Shown here one piece after another: positions 26,921 to 36,235 of a DNA stretch of 64,000 bases. The DNA comes from Marinomonas balearica. GTDB lineage: Bacteria; Pseudomonadota; Gammaproteobacteria; Pseudomonadales; Marinomonadaceae. Position numbers and translations under genes: made by a program. Every line of letters starts with the position of its first letter. The stretch's first letter is position 1. Under the pieces are notes generated by a model. That model was not told the DNA's origin and did no database searches. It saw only the letters and a list, made by a program, of their open reading frames with translations. Where the stretch lies: the NCBI RefSeq assembly GCF_004362145.1, contig NZ_SNXC01000010.1, positions 310,001-374,000 on the forward strand. Direction: 5' to 3'.

Positions 26921-28741
26921 TTAGCTCTCAAGTCCTTGGGCTAAGCCCGTTCCGGTGAGACGATTAATAAGCAAGGTGCCTAATAGAGCGATCAGTGCAA
27001 TCATCAACACAACGGCGTTAGCGGCCTGGGTATAATTGAAATCGATAAGACGAATTGAGAAGGTGGTTAATACATCCGTTGCGGGAACAGCGAGAATAAT
27101 AAACAAGCTGACGCCTTTAATGCCGGAAATAAAGGGCATCAGTACGGCAGTGACAAGGGCGTTTCGTTGAATCGGTAATATGATCGAAAACATGCGTCGT
27201 AACCAGCCAGCGCCTGCCACACGAGCGCTGTCTTCGACATCGCTGCCGAGTTGCGTCATGGCGGAGATTCCGGCGCGACTGGCAAAAGGCATTTGGTCGG
27301 CAACTAAGGCTAAAAATAGAATGATAGGGGTGCCATATAATGCCGGTATAGGACCATGTGGTACCGCGAATAAGGTTAAAAATGCCGCAGCGAATGCAAT
27401 CCCCGGAACAAGGTAAGGGAAGAACGTAATCTGGCGTAACGTGATTGATACGCTACGTAAAGGCGATCTCAATACGATGTAACCTGTGAGCAATCCTAAG
27501 ATACCAGCACAAATAGAGGCGCTGCCGACGATTCGAACAGAGCTCCATGCCGCATTCCAAAATTCGGATGACAATAGAATGCCGTTGCGTAACGCGATGG
27601 TGTCGAGGTTTGTCCCGATCCAATAATCGAGGGTGAAGTTAGATAAATTGAATCGCCCCGGTAAATGCATGACAGTGGAAAGGGCGAGTGCGCCCATCGG
27701 AACGACGACACTGATAAAAAACATGAGTAATGCAATCGAAAAGGCGGGCCATTTTAGAATTCCCAGAGACTGGCGGCGTTCCATCGCGCCTTTTGAACCG
27801 ATAATGGCAAAGCGGCGTGCTTCTCGCATCATCCATGTGTCTAGTGCGAGCGTTGCCATTCCAACCACTAAAATAACGCCAGCAAAGACGGCTGCGACAC
27901 CGTTTTGTTGTGTGCCTATTGCGCGGTAAAGCGAGGTGGCAAGTGTTTCAAATTGAACAGGAAGGCCAAGCACATAAGGAACGGAAAACTCCCCAATGGC
28001 GTCCGCAAAGATTAATAAAGCAGCAGACATAATGGCGGGACGCATTAATGGAAATACAATCGATAGCGCGACACTGCCTTTACTTGCGCCGAGCATCTGT
28101 CCCGCTTCTTCAAGCTGACTGTCTAAGCGGCGTAATGCATTGCCCACCAGCAAGATAACAAATGGAATGTAGTTGAGCGTCATAATGACGATCGTTGGAA
28201 ACGCGCCATACGAGACCCAATCAGGAAGCTGGAGCCCCATTGCTTCAGCCCAACCGGGTTGACCGCCTATCGTTGCGTTTTTGAACAGAGTGGTCCAAGC
28301 AAGTGCAAAGGTCCAAGCCGGTAACATAAATGGAATGATCAGAGCAGTAGATAACCAGCGGCGACCCATTAAGTTTGTGCGAACGAGCAACCAAGCGAGT
28401 ATCGCGCCAATCACCATCGCGAGGATCATGGATGTGAAAGCCACCATAAGCGTGTTCCAAAGCGGTCGCCAAAAAATGATCGATGACATGCGAGAAGAGA
28501 AAACGCGCTCAAGGTAATAGGTCGTTATGCCGCCTGCTTCTGTGCCAGTGCGCATTTCGTCGCCAGATTGGACCGTCATGATCTCAAGCATCACGTTTAG
28601 AATCGGCGCGGCAATCAACCAAGCGAAAATAAACAGTAATATGAGCCCGATCAAAAGGGTTGGATCTCGTTGAGCAATGACAAGTTTGTGCCGCAGTCTT
28701 CTCATGGGCGACAAGTGTTTGGAATCGGTAACAGCGATCAT
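26921..28741 (-). CDS. fused two-domain ABC transporter permease, FbpB/AfuB type (locus 1)
   Basis: 606 residues with about 12 membrane segments in two repeated halves, each with its own EAA loop: EEAGQMLGASKGSVALSIVF (about 210) and EDSARVAGAGWLRRMFSIIL (about 505). This replaces the usual pair of permeases. It is the first gene of the leftward operon: permease, ATPase, binding protein, IMPase, phosphatase, LacI. The ATG at 28741 follows AGAGGATGGC. Confidence 0.92.
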   Translation of the reverse strand: MIAVTDSKHLSPMRRLRHKLVIAQRDPTLLIGLILLFIFAWLIAAPILNVMLEIMTVQSGDEMRTGTEAGGITTYYLERVFSSRMSSIIFWRPLWNTLMVAFTSMILAMVIGAILAWLLVRTNLMGRRWLSTALIIPFMLPAWTFALAWTTLFKNATIGGQPGWAEAMGLQLPDWVSYGAFPTIVIMTLNYIPFVILLVGNALRRLDSQLEEAGQMLGASKGSVALSIVFPLMRPAIMSAALLIFADAIGEFSVPYVLGLPVQFETLATSLYRAIGTQQNGVAAVFAGVILVVGMATLALDTWMMREARRFAIIGSKGAMERRQSLGILKWPAFSIALLMFFISVVVPMGALALSTVMHLPGRFNLSNFTLDYWIGTNLDTIALRNGILLSSEFWNAAWSSVRIVGSASICAGILGLLTGYIVLRSPLRSVSITLRQITFFPYLVPGIAFAAAFLTLFAVPHGPIPALYGTPIILFLALVADQMPFASRAGISAMTQLGSDVEDSARVAGAGWLRRMFSIILPIQRNALVTAVLMPFISGIKGVSLFIILAVPATDVLTTFSIRLIDFNYTQAANAVVLMIALIALLGTLLINRLTGTGLAQGLES

Positions 28742-28806
28742 GCCATCCTCTTATGTTGGTTGATTTGCGGACAACAATAGAAGCTGAATGTTGCAGAGAC
28801 GTGACA

Positions 28807-28845
28807 TTTTGCAACTAGATGCAAAACAAGGTGAAACTAGTTGCA
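28807..28845. promoter_or_regulatory. tandem LacI-type operators upstream of ABC locus 1
   Basis: Two CTAG-centred palindromes. The first is TTTTGCAACTAGATGCAAAA (28807-28826), symmetric except for one pair. The second is TGAAACTAGTTGCA (28832-28845), also one mismatch. Their centres are 22 bases apart, about two helical turns, allowing same-face binding. They lie 66-104 bases before the permease start, which places them at the operon promoter. The regulator at 21977-23101 is the natural candidate; this is inference. Confidence 0.75.
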
Positions 28846-29025
28846 ATTAGGGTTCTTTGCTCGTCGGATTTATACCGAAGGGCGCATGCGTTACGGGTAT
28901 AAGCTTCCTTAGCGCTTTGATCATGTAAAGTATTGTTATATTGCAGGAAATTTGGTGAAGGGAATCTATAGTTAGAATACAAAACGACGATTCAGTCGCA
29001 AGCATGTCATGCAAAAGGAGGAAAT

Positions 29026-29841
29026 ATGACGATTCGTATTTTGATGATGGTTTCATTGTTATTCTCAGCAGTTGTGAGTGCACAAGGCTTGACCTTTGGC
29101 GTTGTCCCCCAACAGTCTGCTAAAAAGCTGGCGGCAAAGTGGTCGCCTGTTTTGAAGTACATCAGCGATGCCTCAGGTGTCGATATACAGTTTACAACTG
29201 CGAAAAATATCCCTGAATTTGAAAAACGTTTGTTGGCGGGAGAATATGATCTTGCTTATATGAACCCATATCACTACATCGTTTTTCATGAAAAACCGGG
29301 ATACGAAGCGGTCGCTAAGCAAAAGAATAAGCAAATTAAAGGAATTGTAGTTGTCCGCAAAGACAGCACGATTAATAGTTTATCGGAATTACAAGACGCG
29401 CAATTAGCGTTCCCGTCGCCTGCGGCGTTTGCCGCGAGTATTTTGCCCCGTGCTCAACTAGCGAAAGACAATATTGCGTTTACTCCGCGATACGTGTCTT
29501 CTCATGATTCCGTGTATTTAAATGTCTCGAAAGGCTTTTTTCCGGCAGGCGGTGGCGTGTTGCGCACATTCAACAACACCTCTCCTGAGGTTCGTAAACA
29601 GTTGAAAGTTCTTTGGACCACGCAGCCGTACACGTCTCATGCTATTGCGGCTCATCCGCGTGTGGCAAAGGAAAAAGTGCAGAAAATTTTACAGGCTATG
29701 CTGCAGATGAACGATGACCCACAAGGCATTGCGTTATTAAAAACACTAAATTTTAAGGGATTAGAGGAAGCAACCAATGACCGCTGGGATGATATTAGAG
29801 GCTTAAACATACATCTACTGGAGCACATGATTGAGGAATGA
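29026..29841 (+). CDS. PhnD-like periplasmic binding protein paired with a histidine kinase
   Basis: 271 residues with a signal peptide (MMVSLLFSAVVSAQG) and the phosphate/phosphite/phosphonate-binding (PhnD) fold: FGVVPQQSAKKLAAKWSPVL, AYMNPYHYIVF, FPSPAAFAASILPRAQL. No permease or ATPase gene accompanies it; the next gene, 44 bases on, is a sensor kinase. Such orphan PhnD-type proteins may deliver ligand to a receptor. AAGGAGG lies five bases upstream of the ATG. Ligand unknown. Confidence 0.87.
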   Translation: MTIRILMMVSLLFSAVVSAQGLTFGVVPQQSAKKLAAKWSPVLKYISDASGVDIQFTTAKNIPEFEKRLLAGEYDLAYMNPYHYIVFHEKPGYEAVAKQKNKQIKGIVVVRKDSTINSLSELQDAQLAFPSPAAFAASILPRAQLAKDNIAFTPRYVSSHDSVYLNVSKGFFPAGGGVLRTFNNTSPEVRKQLKVLWTTQPYTSHAIAAHPRVAKEKVQKILQAMLQMNDDPQGIALLKTLNFKGLEEATNDRWDDIRGLNIHLLEHMIEE

Positions 29842-29885
29842 CTTCAAGCAAAGGCAGGATGTAAAAGCAAGATAGGAATACAACG

Positions 29886-31502
29886 ATGTCTCTCAAGCTT
29901 AAAACGATTCTAGGAGTCGCTTTTATAGAAGCGATTCTACTTGCAGTGTTGATCTCGATGACACTGAACTATTTAGAAACGACCAACTATGAGGGGCTTT
30001 ATAAACGAGCAACCACAACGGCGACTTTATTTTCTACAACCACAAAAGACGCCGTTATTTCCTATGATCTTGCGTCACTGGATGCCTTCTCAAGTGAGCT
30101 GATGAAAAACCCTGATTTAGTCTACGTTAAGGTGCTCAACCCCGACGGGCAGATCTTTGCTCAAGCGGGCGAAAAAAAATACCTAGAAAGAGATTTTATT
30201 GAAGATACTGATGTGGCAATGATCAACGACGGTGTGTTTGATGTGCGCGCTGAAATTAACGAAGGAGGGCAATCTTTTGGAGAAATACGTATTGGGATCG
30301 ATACGTCAGGTTTAACTCAAGCCCTTACCGAAGCGCGATACTGGAGTGCTACTATCGCTTTCGGTGAAATGCTGCTGGTGGCGCTTTTTTCTTACATCCT
30401 AGGTTCTTATCTTACCAATCGTTTAAGTAAACTCAGGCAAGCCGCCAACGACATTTCGCATGACAATATGGACATAAAGTTGGACACTAAGGGGAGTGAT
30501 GAGGTTGCAGAAGTTGCACAGGCTTTTATTCAAATGTCATCGCGTTTGAAACGAGAATCTCAGCGGAGAAGTGTTTACGAGCGAGAATTGAAATCCCTCA
30601 ACAGCTCGTTAGAGACACGCGTCGAGCGTCGAACTTTGCAGTTGCAAGATAACGTTGCCAAGCTTGAAAAAACCAATGACGCATTGCAGCAGACGCACGC
30701 TAAATTGATCCAGTCTGAGAAAATGGCATCAATAGGCACCTTGGCTGCCGGGGTCGCGCATGAGATCAATAATCCGGTCGGCTATGTGATGAGCAATGTT
30801 AGAACGCTGGGCGAATATGTAGGCATCTACAGTGAGACAATTACTAAATTGCAGGCTTTAGACAGTCAATCCTCCGAACTTGAACTAATAGAAGCCATTG
30901 AAAACATTGAGGAGTGGCTAAAAGAGCAAGACATCGAATTTATTCAATCGGATACCGCATCGTTAATCAAAGATACGGTAGATGGCACAGAGCGAATTCG
31001 CGATATCGTTTCTGGTCTGAAAGAGTTTTCCCACTCTGCGCCAGACAAAGTTATGCAGCTTGCGAATCTAAATGAGGCAATAGAGCGAACACTAAAAGTC
31101 GCGCACAATGAGCTTAAATACAAATCTCGTGTAACGACATCTCTTGCTGAGATACCGCCTATCGAATGCAATATAGGTCAAATTCAGCAAGTGCTGTTGA
31201 ATTTGGTGATCAATGCGAATCATGCGGTCGAAGAAAACGGTTTAATTCAGATTAGAAGTGGTGTTTCAGGCCAAGACGTATTTGTGTCTGTGCGGGACAA
31301 TGGTTGCGGAATTCCGGCTGAAATTAAGAAGAAAATCTTTGATCCGTTTTTTACTACCAAGGGCGTTGGGTCAGGCACAGGTCTTGGGCTGTCCATTGTT
31401 TATGGCATTATGAAAGATCATCGAGGAAGGATCGATCTGGAAAGTACCCCCAAAAAAGGCTCAAAGTTTACGCTGTATTTTCCGATCCAAAGTCACATCT
31501 AA
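29886..31502 (+). CDS. membrane sensor histidine kinase
   Basis: 538 residues: membrane segment (about 9-28), periplasmic sensor of about 125 residues, second segment (about 157-175), HAMP (about 175-225) and coiled coil. The dimerisation domain has the phosphoacceptor in [19 protein letters not shown] (His292). The ATPase domain has [21 protein letters not shown] and [12 protein letters not shown]. All catalytic boxes are intact. There is no receiver domain and no response-regulator gene nearby, so the partner is encoded elsewhere. Upstream PhnD-like protein is the probable ligand carrier. Confidence 0.93.
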   Translation: MSLKLKTILGVAFIEAILLAVLISMTLNYLETTNYEGLYKRATTTATLFSTTTKDAVISYDLASLDAFSSELMKNPDLVYVKVLNPDGQIFAQAGEKKYLERDFIEDTDVAMINDGVFDVRAEINEGGQSFGEIRIGIDTSGLTQALTEARYWSATIAFGEMLLVALFSYILGSYLTNRLSKLRQAANDISHDNMDIKLDTKGSDEVAEVAQAFIQMSSRLKRESQRRSVYERELKSLNSSLETRVERRTLQLQDNVAKLEKTNDALQQTHAKLIQSEKMASIGTLAAGVAHEINNPVGYVMSNVRTLGEYVGIYSETITKLQALDSQSSELELIEAIENIEEWLKEQDIEFIQSDTASLIKDTVDGTERIRDIVSGLKEFSHSAPDKVMQLANLNEAIERTLKVAHNELKYKSRVTTSLAEIPPIECNIGQIQQVLLNLVINANHAVEENGLIQIRSGVSGQDVFVSVRDNGCGIPAEIKKKIFDPFFTTKGVGSGTGLGLSIVYGIMKDHRGRIDLESTPKKGSKFTLYFPIQSHI

Positions 31503-31536
31503 GCTTGGGAAAACCGCATCTTAGCGATGAGGGAGA

Positions 31537-31573
31537 AGAGTGTAAGCGACCTGTATCGTATTACTTACACTCT
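31537..31573. terminator. stem-loop between convergent kinase and acuI genes
   Basis: AGAGTGTAAG and CTTACACTCT form ten perfect pairs around a 17-base loop. There is no T-run on either side, so it is only a possible terminator between converging genes. Confidence 0.45.
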
Positions 31574-31588
31574 AATCTTAACGCTGTA

Positions 31589-32569
31589 CTACGACATTGT
31601 TTTTACGACCAGTCGGCCTCTAACTTCACCCGCGAGAAGCGCTTCGGATTTCTCGATGGCCTCATCCAGAGCGATGTCTGTTGTCAGTGATTCAAGCAAC
31701 TCTAAATCAAGGTCCGTAGCCAAACGCGACCATGCTTCCATGCGTTTCTCATAAGGGCACATAACGCTGTCGACCCCAGCCAGTTTCACGCCACGTAAAA
31801 TAAACGGAGCAACAGACGCTGGGAAATCCATACCGCCAGCCAGTCCGCAGGCCGCGACTACACCACCGTATTGGGTTGTTGCGCACGCGTTTGCTAGTAC
31901 ATGAGAACCAACAACATCGATGACACCTGCCCAGCGCTCTCTGCCAAGAGGACGTCCCGGTTGAGACATTTCTGCTCGATCTAAAATATCGTGCGCGCCA
32001 AGTGATTTAAGGTAATCAGCCTGTGATGCACGTCCTGTTAGCGCAATAACTTTGTAGCCTAATTTAGCAAGGATTGCGATGGCCACACTGCCTACACCGC
32101 CGGCAGCGCCCGTTACCAGAATTTCTCCGTCTTCAGGTTTAACGCCGTGCTTTTCAAGCTCTAAAACACATAGCATGGCAGTGTAACCTGCGGTGCCAAT
32201 TGCCATCGCTTGACGGGCATTAAACGCCGCGGGTAGAGGAATAAGCCAATCCGATTTTACTCGTGCTCGTTCAGCTAAACCGCCACAATGGCGTTCGCCG
32301 ACACCCCAGCCATTTAAAACGACAGTGTCGCCTTCTTTGAAATTCGGAGAATCGGATTGAATAACTTTGCCTGCGAAATCAATCCCGGGAATCATTGGGA
32401 ATTGACGAACAACGGGGGATTTACCAGTAATAGCCAACGCGTCTTTGTAATTTAGGCCCGAGTACTCAACTTCGACGGTGACATCACCTTCTGGTAATAA
32501 ATTTTCATCGAAGTTTTTTAATTCTGTTTGATATTCATTGTTGTTGTTTTCAATTAGCAAAGCTTTCAT
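31589..32569 (-). CDS. acuI: acrylyl-CoA reductase AcuI/YhdH-type MDR oxidoreductase
   Basis: 326-residue medium-chain reductase, NADPH-dependent. The AcuI/YhdH pattern is clear: [33 protein letters not shown], and cofactor loop [16 protein letters not shown] (about 153). It lacks the zinc-binding set of alcohol dehydrogenases. In marine bacteria this enzyme detoxifies acrylyl-CoA from DMSP breakdown, but no DMSP lyase is in the window, so a general housekeeping role is equally possible. Confidence 0.9.
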   Translation of the reverse strand: MKALLIENNNNEYQTELKNFDENLLPEGDVTVEVEYSGLNYKDALAITGKSPVVRQFPMIPGIDFAGKVIQSDSPNFKEGDTVVLNGWGVGERHCGGLAERARVKSDWLIPLPAAFNARQAMAIGTAGYTAMLCVLELEKHGVKPEDGEILVTGAAGGVGSVAIAILAKLGYKVIALTGRASQADYLKSLGAHDILDRAEMSQPGRPLGRERWAGVIDVVGSHVLANACATTQYGGVVAACGLAGGMDFPASVAPFILRGVKLAGVDSVMCPYEKRMEAWSRLATDLDLELLESLTTDIALDEAIEKSEALLAGEVRGRLVVKTMS

Positions 32570-32694
32570 CTAAGTTACTCCATAAACCTTTAACTTTAAG
32601 TTGCAGGGAAAAGCTTACATCAAACGATGTTGTTGCAGGGGTATATTAGTAGACAATAATTAGTAAGGAATTAGGATCTTTATTCAGATAGGTT

Positions 32695-32738
32695 ATAAAA
32701 AAAACAGTAACCAAAGAAAGCTGAGGCTTTCTTTGGTT
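32695..32738 (-). terminator. Rho-independent terminator after the ParA-like gene
   Basis: Read on the minus strand: AACCAAAGAAAG, loop of six, CTTTCTTTGGTT, twelve perfect pairs, followed within five bases by T8. Strong terminator. Confidence 0.93.
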
Positions 32739-32754
32739 GGGGGTTATGAGCGGG

Positions 32755-33438
32755 TTAACCGAGCTGATCCAGTTGTTCATACGCATTGCGCAGCCATACT
32801 CGCATACGTTGGCGCTCTGCGATATTCATCAGGCTTTTATTATTTGCAACGGCCCAAAAACTGCTGTTATTGAAATCCATCTTTTGGGTGAGCTTGGTTT
32901 GCAGCTTTGGCAGATCGAGTATTAGGGCGTCCTGTTTTTCGGCTGCTTTAAACGTAGCGGAAGCCTTGAAACGAGAAAAGTCTGATCCACGCCCGTAGTT
33001 TTGTACAACGACAAAATCCACTTCCGAATCTTTGTATTGATTCAGTAATTTATCGAGTAAAGAGACAGAATCTGCACCGTCATCCATTACATGCCATAGA
33101 CACACTTGATAGCCTAGCTCGTCAAGTAATCCAAACACATCGGTTTCGGCAATCCATTTATCGAGTGGTTTCGCAGACTGTGCTGCTAGATCGATAATCA
33201 GGTCTTTTTCAGGGAATTCTTCAATTGTGGCTAACATTCCATCCAAGCTGTCGTCGTCGCCAATAACCACAGAAGAAGCGAAGTCGCTGTAGAAACGAGA
33301 GAAGGTTGCGTGGGAGGAATCGCAATCGAATCCCACAAAATCCAGATCTTTGTCGATGTGATATTGAGCCAGTAAACGGGCTGTCATGGATTTGCCAACA
33401 CCGCCTTTTTCTCCACCAATAAAATGTACCTTACGCAT
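32755..33438 (-). CDS. orphan ParA/MinD-like P-loop ATPase
   Basis: 227 residues. Deviant Walker A near the start is GGEKGGVGKSMTARLLAQ, with FVGFDCDSSHATFSRF as the Walker A'/switch I region and DLIIDLAAQSAKPLDKW as Walker B. It resembles the small ParA-like proteins of mobilisation modules (TraL/MobD type) more than chromosomal ParA, and has no ParB or parS-like neighbour. I use the ATG at 33438 with AAGGAGC seven bases upstream. It is monocistronic and ends at a strong terminator. Function unknown. Confidence 0.82.
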   Translation of the reverse strand: MRKVHFIGGEKGGVGKSMTARLLAQYHIDKDLDFVGFDCDSSHATFSRFYSDFASSVVIGDDDSLDGMLATIEEFPEKDLIIDLAAQSAKPLDKWIAETDVFGLLDELGYQVCLWHVMDDGADSVSLLDKLLNQYKDSEVDFVVVQNYGRGSDFSRFKASATFKAAEKQDALILDLPKLQTKLTQKMDFNNSSFWAVANNKSLMNIAERQRMRVWLRNAYEQLDQLG

Positions 33439-33835
33439 TTTTTGCTCCTTTATATTGTATTTAATGCGAGGCACCGCTTGGCAGCCGTCTCGAAAACCTT
33501 TTACAACAGCCTGCTTTGCGGTACGTAAGCAATGTAGGTGTGAGACCTCTAACCACCATACAGTAAGAATGTGACGAATAAAATCGATAAGAACGTTTCG
33601 TTATCAAATGTCGATTCAGAGACGAGCCTTCGTGTTTCTACTTTTTCTAACTTGTTCATGAGCCTTCAATAACCGTGATGTTAAGACGTTAGTTGAATAG
33701 ACAACCCACATAAGGCGGATAACACCATGCTATAACACTGACGTGGATCAATGCTCGTTCAGGAGGGGATAGGCGATTCGCCAGTCGTTAAGTACACTCG
33801 AGTGAAAAATTTTGCTTATAGTTGGAAAGAGAAAT
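33439..33835. other. 397-base gap between divergent genes
   Basis: Holds the start regions of the ParA-like gene and the GGDEF-EAL gene. I see no RNA gene, convincing palindrome or credible small ORF. Confidence 0.4.
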
Positions 33836-36085
33836 ATGGTCGAACAATTGCCTAAAAATGTAAGAGAGTTGATCATCGCCTTCACCGTCTTTTTTTCTAT
33901 ACTGGCTGCTGGTTTATATATCACCAAGTTATCAAACGATAATTTTTTAAGCAGTCAGCGATTGCTTCTTTCAGGAATCTCACGTTCAAAAGCATCAAAT
34001 ATTGAAAGACGAATCTCATATTCCTTTACCTCTGTTCGTGTGTTGGCCCACGAGGTGAAGCGAGCGGGAGGCACGTTACCGGATTTTGAAGATTATGCGC
34101 GAAACATCAGCCGCTCAATAGAAGGCGTCGCCAGTTTGAATCTCGCGCCTAACGGAGTGATAACGCAGGTTTACCCATTGGAGACGAGCCGTATAGCGTT
34201 AGGCATTAATGTTATGAAAGATCCGAAGTATCGTGAAGCGGCTACCCACTCGATCAAAACCAAAAATATGATAACTGTGGGTCCTGTACCGTTGCGTCAG
34301 GGTGGTGTTGCCGTTATCGGGCGCTATCCCATTTTTATGGAAGATGAGCACGGTGAGGAATCATTTTGGGGTTTTTCGACAGCGCTGGTAAGGTTAGACA
34401 CACTGTTAAAAGATTCTGGTTTTGATCAGCTGGAGAGTGAAGGGTATAGCTTTAGGCTAACTCGCGAACACAGCGATACGCATGAGCCATTAGAGATCTA
34501 TCGTTCAAAAGCGGATCTTGAGCATGATGTTGTTGCAACGTCTCAAATTAAGCTGCCATCTACAACTTGGACATTAACATTGTCACTGAGTGCTCAACAG
34601 GCTATTTACGGTCGTTCAGTCAACGGAGCATTGATTTCATTTTTAGTCGCGTTAGGATTTTCCATCGCGCTGTACTCTATATTGCTACAACCGCGTCGAC
34701 TCAAAGAACAAGTAATAAATAAAACCAAAGAGCTTCAGGAGCTGGCACACGGCGACCCTCTAACTGGGCTTCCTAATCGCCGGTATCTCAATGAACGGGT
34801 GCCTTCGTTAATACAGCATATCATTAAGCATAAGAAACTGGGTGCGTTCATCTATTTTGATCTTGATAATTTTAAGTCGATCAATGACTCGATCGGTCAC
34901 GATATTGGCGATGAAGTGCTTACGCAAGTGGCTGCAAGGTTAAAAAATGTCGTGGGCGACACGGGCAAAGTGATCCGATTGGGCGGGGATGAGTTTGGCA
35001 TTCTGTTAGAAAGCGCCAAAGACGAACAAAGCATCCTAAAAATGGCCGATACCATATTGGATTCCGTCCAATATACGTTAAAAATACGTCAAAGAGAGTT
35101 TAGGCTAAGCACTTCTCTTGGTATTGCGTATATCCCTCAACACGGTTCAAAGGTACTCAGTCTAATGCAAAACGCAGACATGGCTCTGTATCAAGCAAAA
35201 CGCAAAGGAAGGAATCGTTACGAAGTATTCACGGAAGGTATGCGCTTATGCACAGTAGAGTTAAACCAAGGTCGGATAACATTAGAACGCGGCATTCAAA
35301 ATTCACAAATAGAGCTGTATTACCAACCTCAATTTGATTTAGCCAGTAAGAGTATTGTCAGTGCTGAAGTGCTTATTCGCTGGAATCACCCTAGACGCGG
35401 ACTTTTGTTTCCAGACAGCTTTATTTCTACCGCAGAAGAAACTGGGTTAATCGTTGCGTTGGGTAATTATGTTATTGAAAAAACCTTTCAATATCAGGCG
35501 AAAAGAATGGCGCAAGGTATGCCGCCGATGTGCTTGCATATTAACGTGTCACCTATCCACGTGAATGACCCTCATTTGCTCGATTTCGTGAAAAAGATGA
35601 TCTACCTGTACCAAGTGCCCGGTGATCTTATTGGCCTAGAAATTACTGAGACCGTGTTGGTTGAAGATTTAAATCAAGCCGTGAAAGTTCTCTGTGCGAT
35701 TAAAGCGCTGGGAGTGCGTATTGCGATTGATGATTTTGGAACAGGCTTTTCTTCTTTGAGTCAGTTAAAGAATTTACCGGTCGACATCCTTAAAATTGAT
35801 CGCAGTTTTGTGAAAGACATCGAACACGATCAAAACGATCGCATGATTGTTGAAGCGATCATTGCGATGGCGCATAAGCTGAATATCGAAGTAATAGCAG
35901 AAGGCATCGAGACGCCAGAACAGATGCAAATGTTAGAAGGCTATTGCTGCGACACAGGGCAGGGATACTTAGTGAGTAAGGCGGTTCGTGAGCCTGAGTT
36001 TAGTCGAATGGATCTCGATATCAGAGGAAAAGTGATCAACGCGTTTGGGATTGAAAACAAGGCGCTGTATTCAAATGCCAGATAG
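33836..36085 (+). CDS. CHASE-GGDEF-EAL membrane c-di-GMP enzyme
   Basis: About 749 residues from the ATG at 33836 (GGAAAGAG upstream; the frame reaches an unlikely TTG at 33812). Membrane segment (about 10-32), periplasmic CHASE-type sensor (about 80-185, with NVMKDPKYREAATHSIKT and VGPVPLRQGGVAVIGRYPIF), then membrane segment (about 264-284). Next come GGDEF (RLGGDEFGILL, about 381-391) and EAL (SAEVLIRWNHP, ending with DDFGTGFSSLSQLKNLPVD). Both active-site motifs look intact and no inhibitory RxxD site precedes GGDEF. Either activity may dominate. No partner gene. Confidence 0.92.
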   Translation: MVEQLPKNVRELIIAFTVFFSILAAGLYITKLSNDNFLSSQRLLLSGISRSKASNIERRISYSFTSVRVLAHEVKRAGGTLPDFEDYARNISRSIEGVASLNLAPNGVITQVYPLETSRIALGINVMKDPKYREAATHSIKTKNMITVGPVPLRQGGVAVIGRYPIFMEDEHGEESFWGFSTALVRLDTLLKDSGFDQLESEGYSFRLTREHSDTHEPLEIYRSKADLEHDVVATSQIKLPSTTWTLTLSLSAQQAIYGRSVNGALISFLVALGFSIALYSILLQPRRLKEQVINKTKELQELAHGDPLTGLPNRRYLNERVPSLIQHIIKHKKLGAFIYFDLDNFKSINDSIGHDIGDEVLTQVAARLKNVVGDTGKVIRLGGDEFGILLESAKDEQSILKMADTILDSVQYTLKIRQREFRLSTSLGIAYIPQHGSKVLSLMQNADMALYQAKRKGRNRYEVFTEGMRLCTVELNQGRITLERGIQNSQIELYYQPQFDLASKSIVSAEVLIRWNHPRRGLLFPDSFISTAEETGLIVALGNYVIEKTFQYQAKRMAQGMPPMCLHINVSPIHVNDPHLLDFVKKMIYLYQVPGDLIGLEITETVLVEDLNQAVKVLCAIKALGVRIAIDDFGTGFSSLSQLKNLPVDILKIDRSFVKDIEHDQNDRMIVEAIIAMAHKLNIEVIAEGIETPEQMQMLEGYCCDTGQGYLVSKAVREPEFSRMDLDIRGKVINAFGIENKALYSNAR

Positions 36086-36127
36086 CGCTTCTGCACGAGT
36101 GTGTATAGAGCCATAAAAAAAGCGAAA

Positions 36128-36183
36128 TAAGAGAAAATACTGCGGCATTTTAAGTCTATAGACTGCGCAGCTATTTTCTCTTA
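36128..36183. terminator. long stem-loop between convergent GGDEF-EAL and IMPase genes
   Basis: TAAGAGAAAATACTGCG pairs with CGCAG, one extra C, TATTTTCTCTTA, giving 17 pairs with one bulge. Seven T follow about ten bases further on the minus strand. It probably terminates both converging transcripts. Confidence 0.7.
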
Positions 36184-36235
36184 AAACGTCAAAAGTCCAA
36201 CTCGCACTTTATTTTCTAGCTCTTCGCTATTTGTA

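Noticed and set aside
31589-32569. A DMSP-degradation cluster around acuI
   Set aside because: Only AcuI is present; no lyase, CoA ligase or transporter of that pathway is adjacent.
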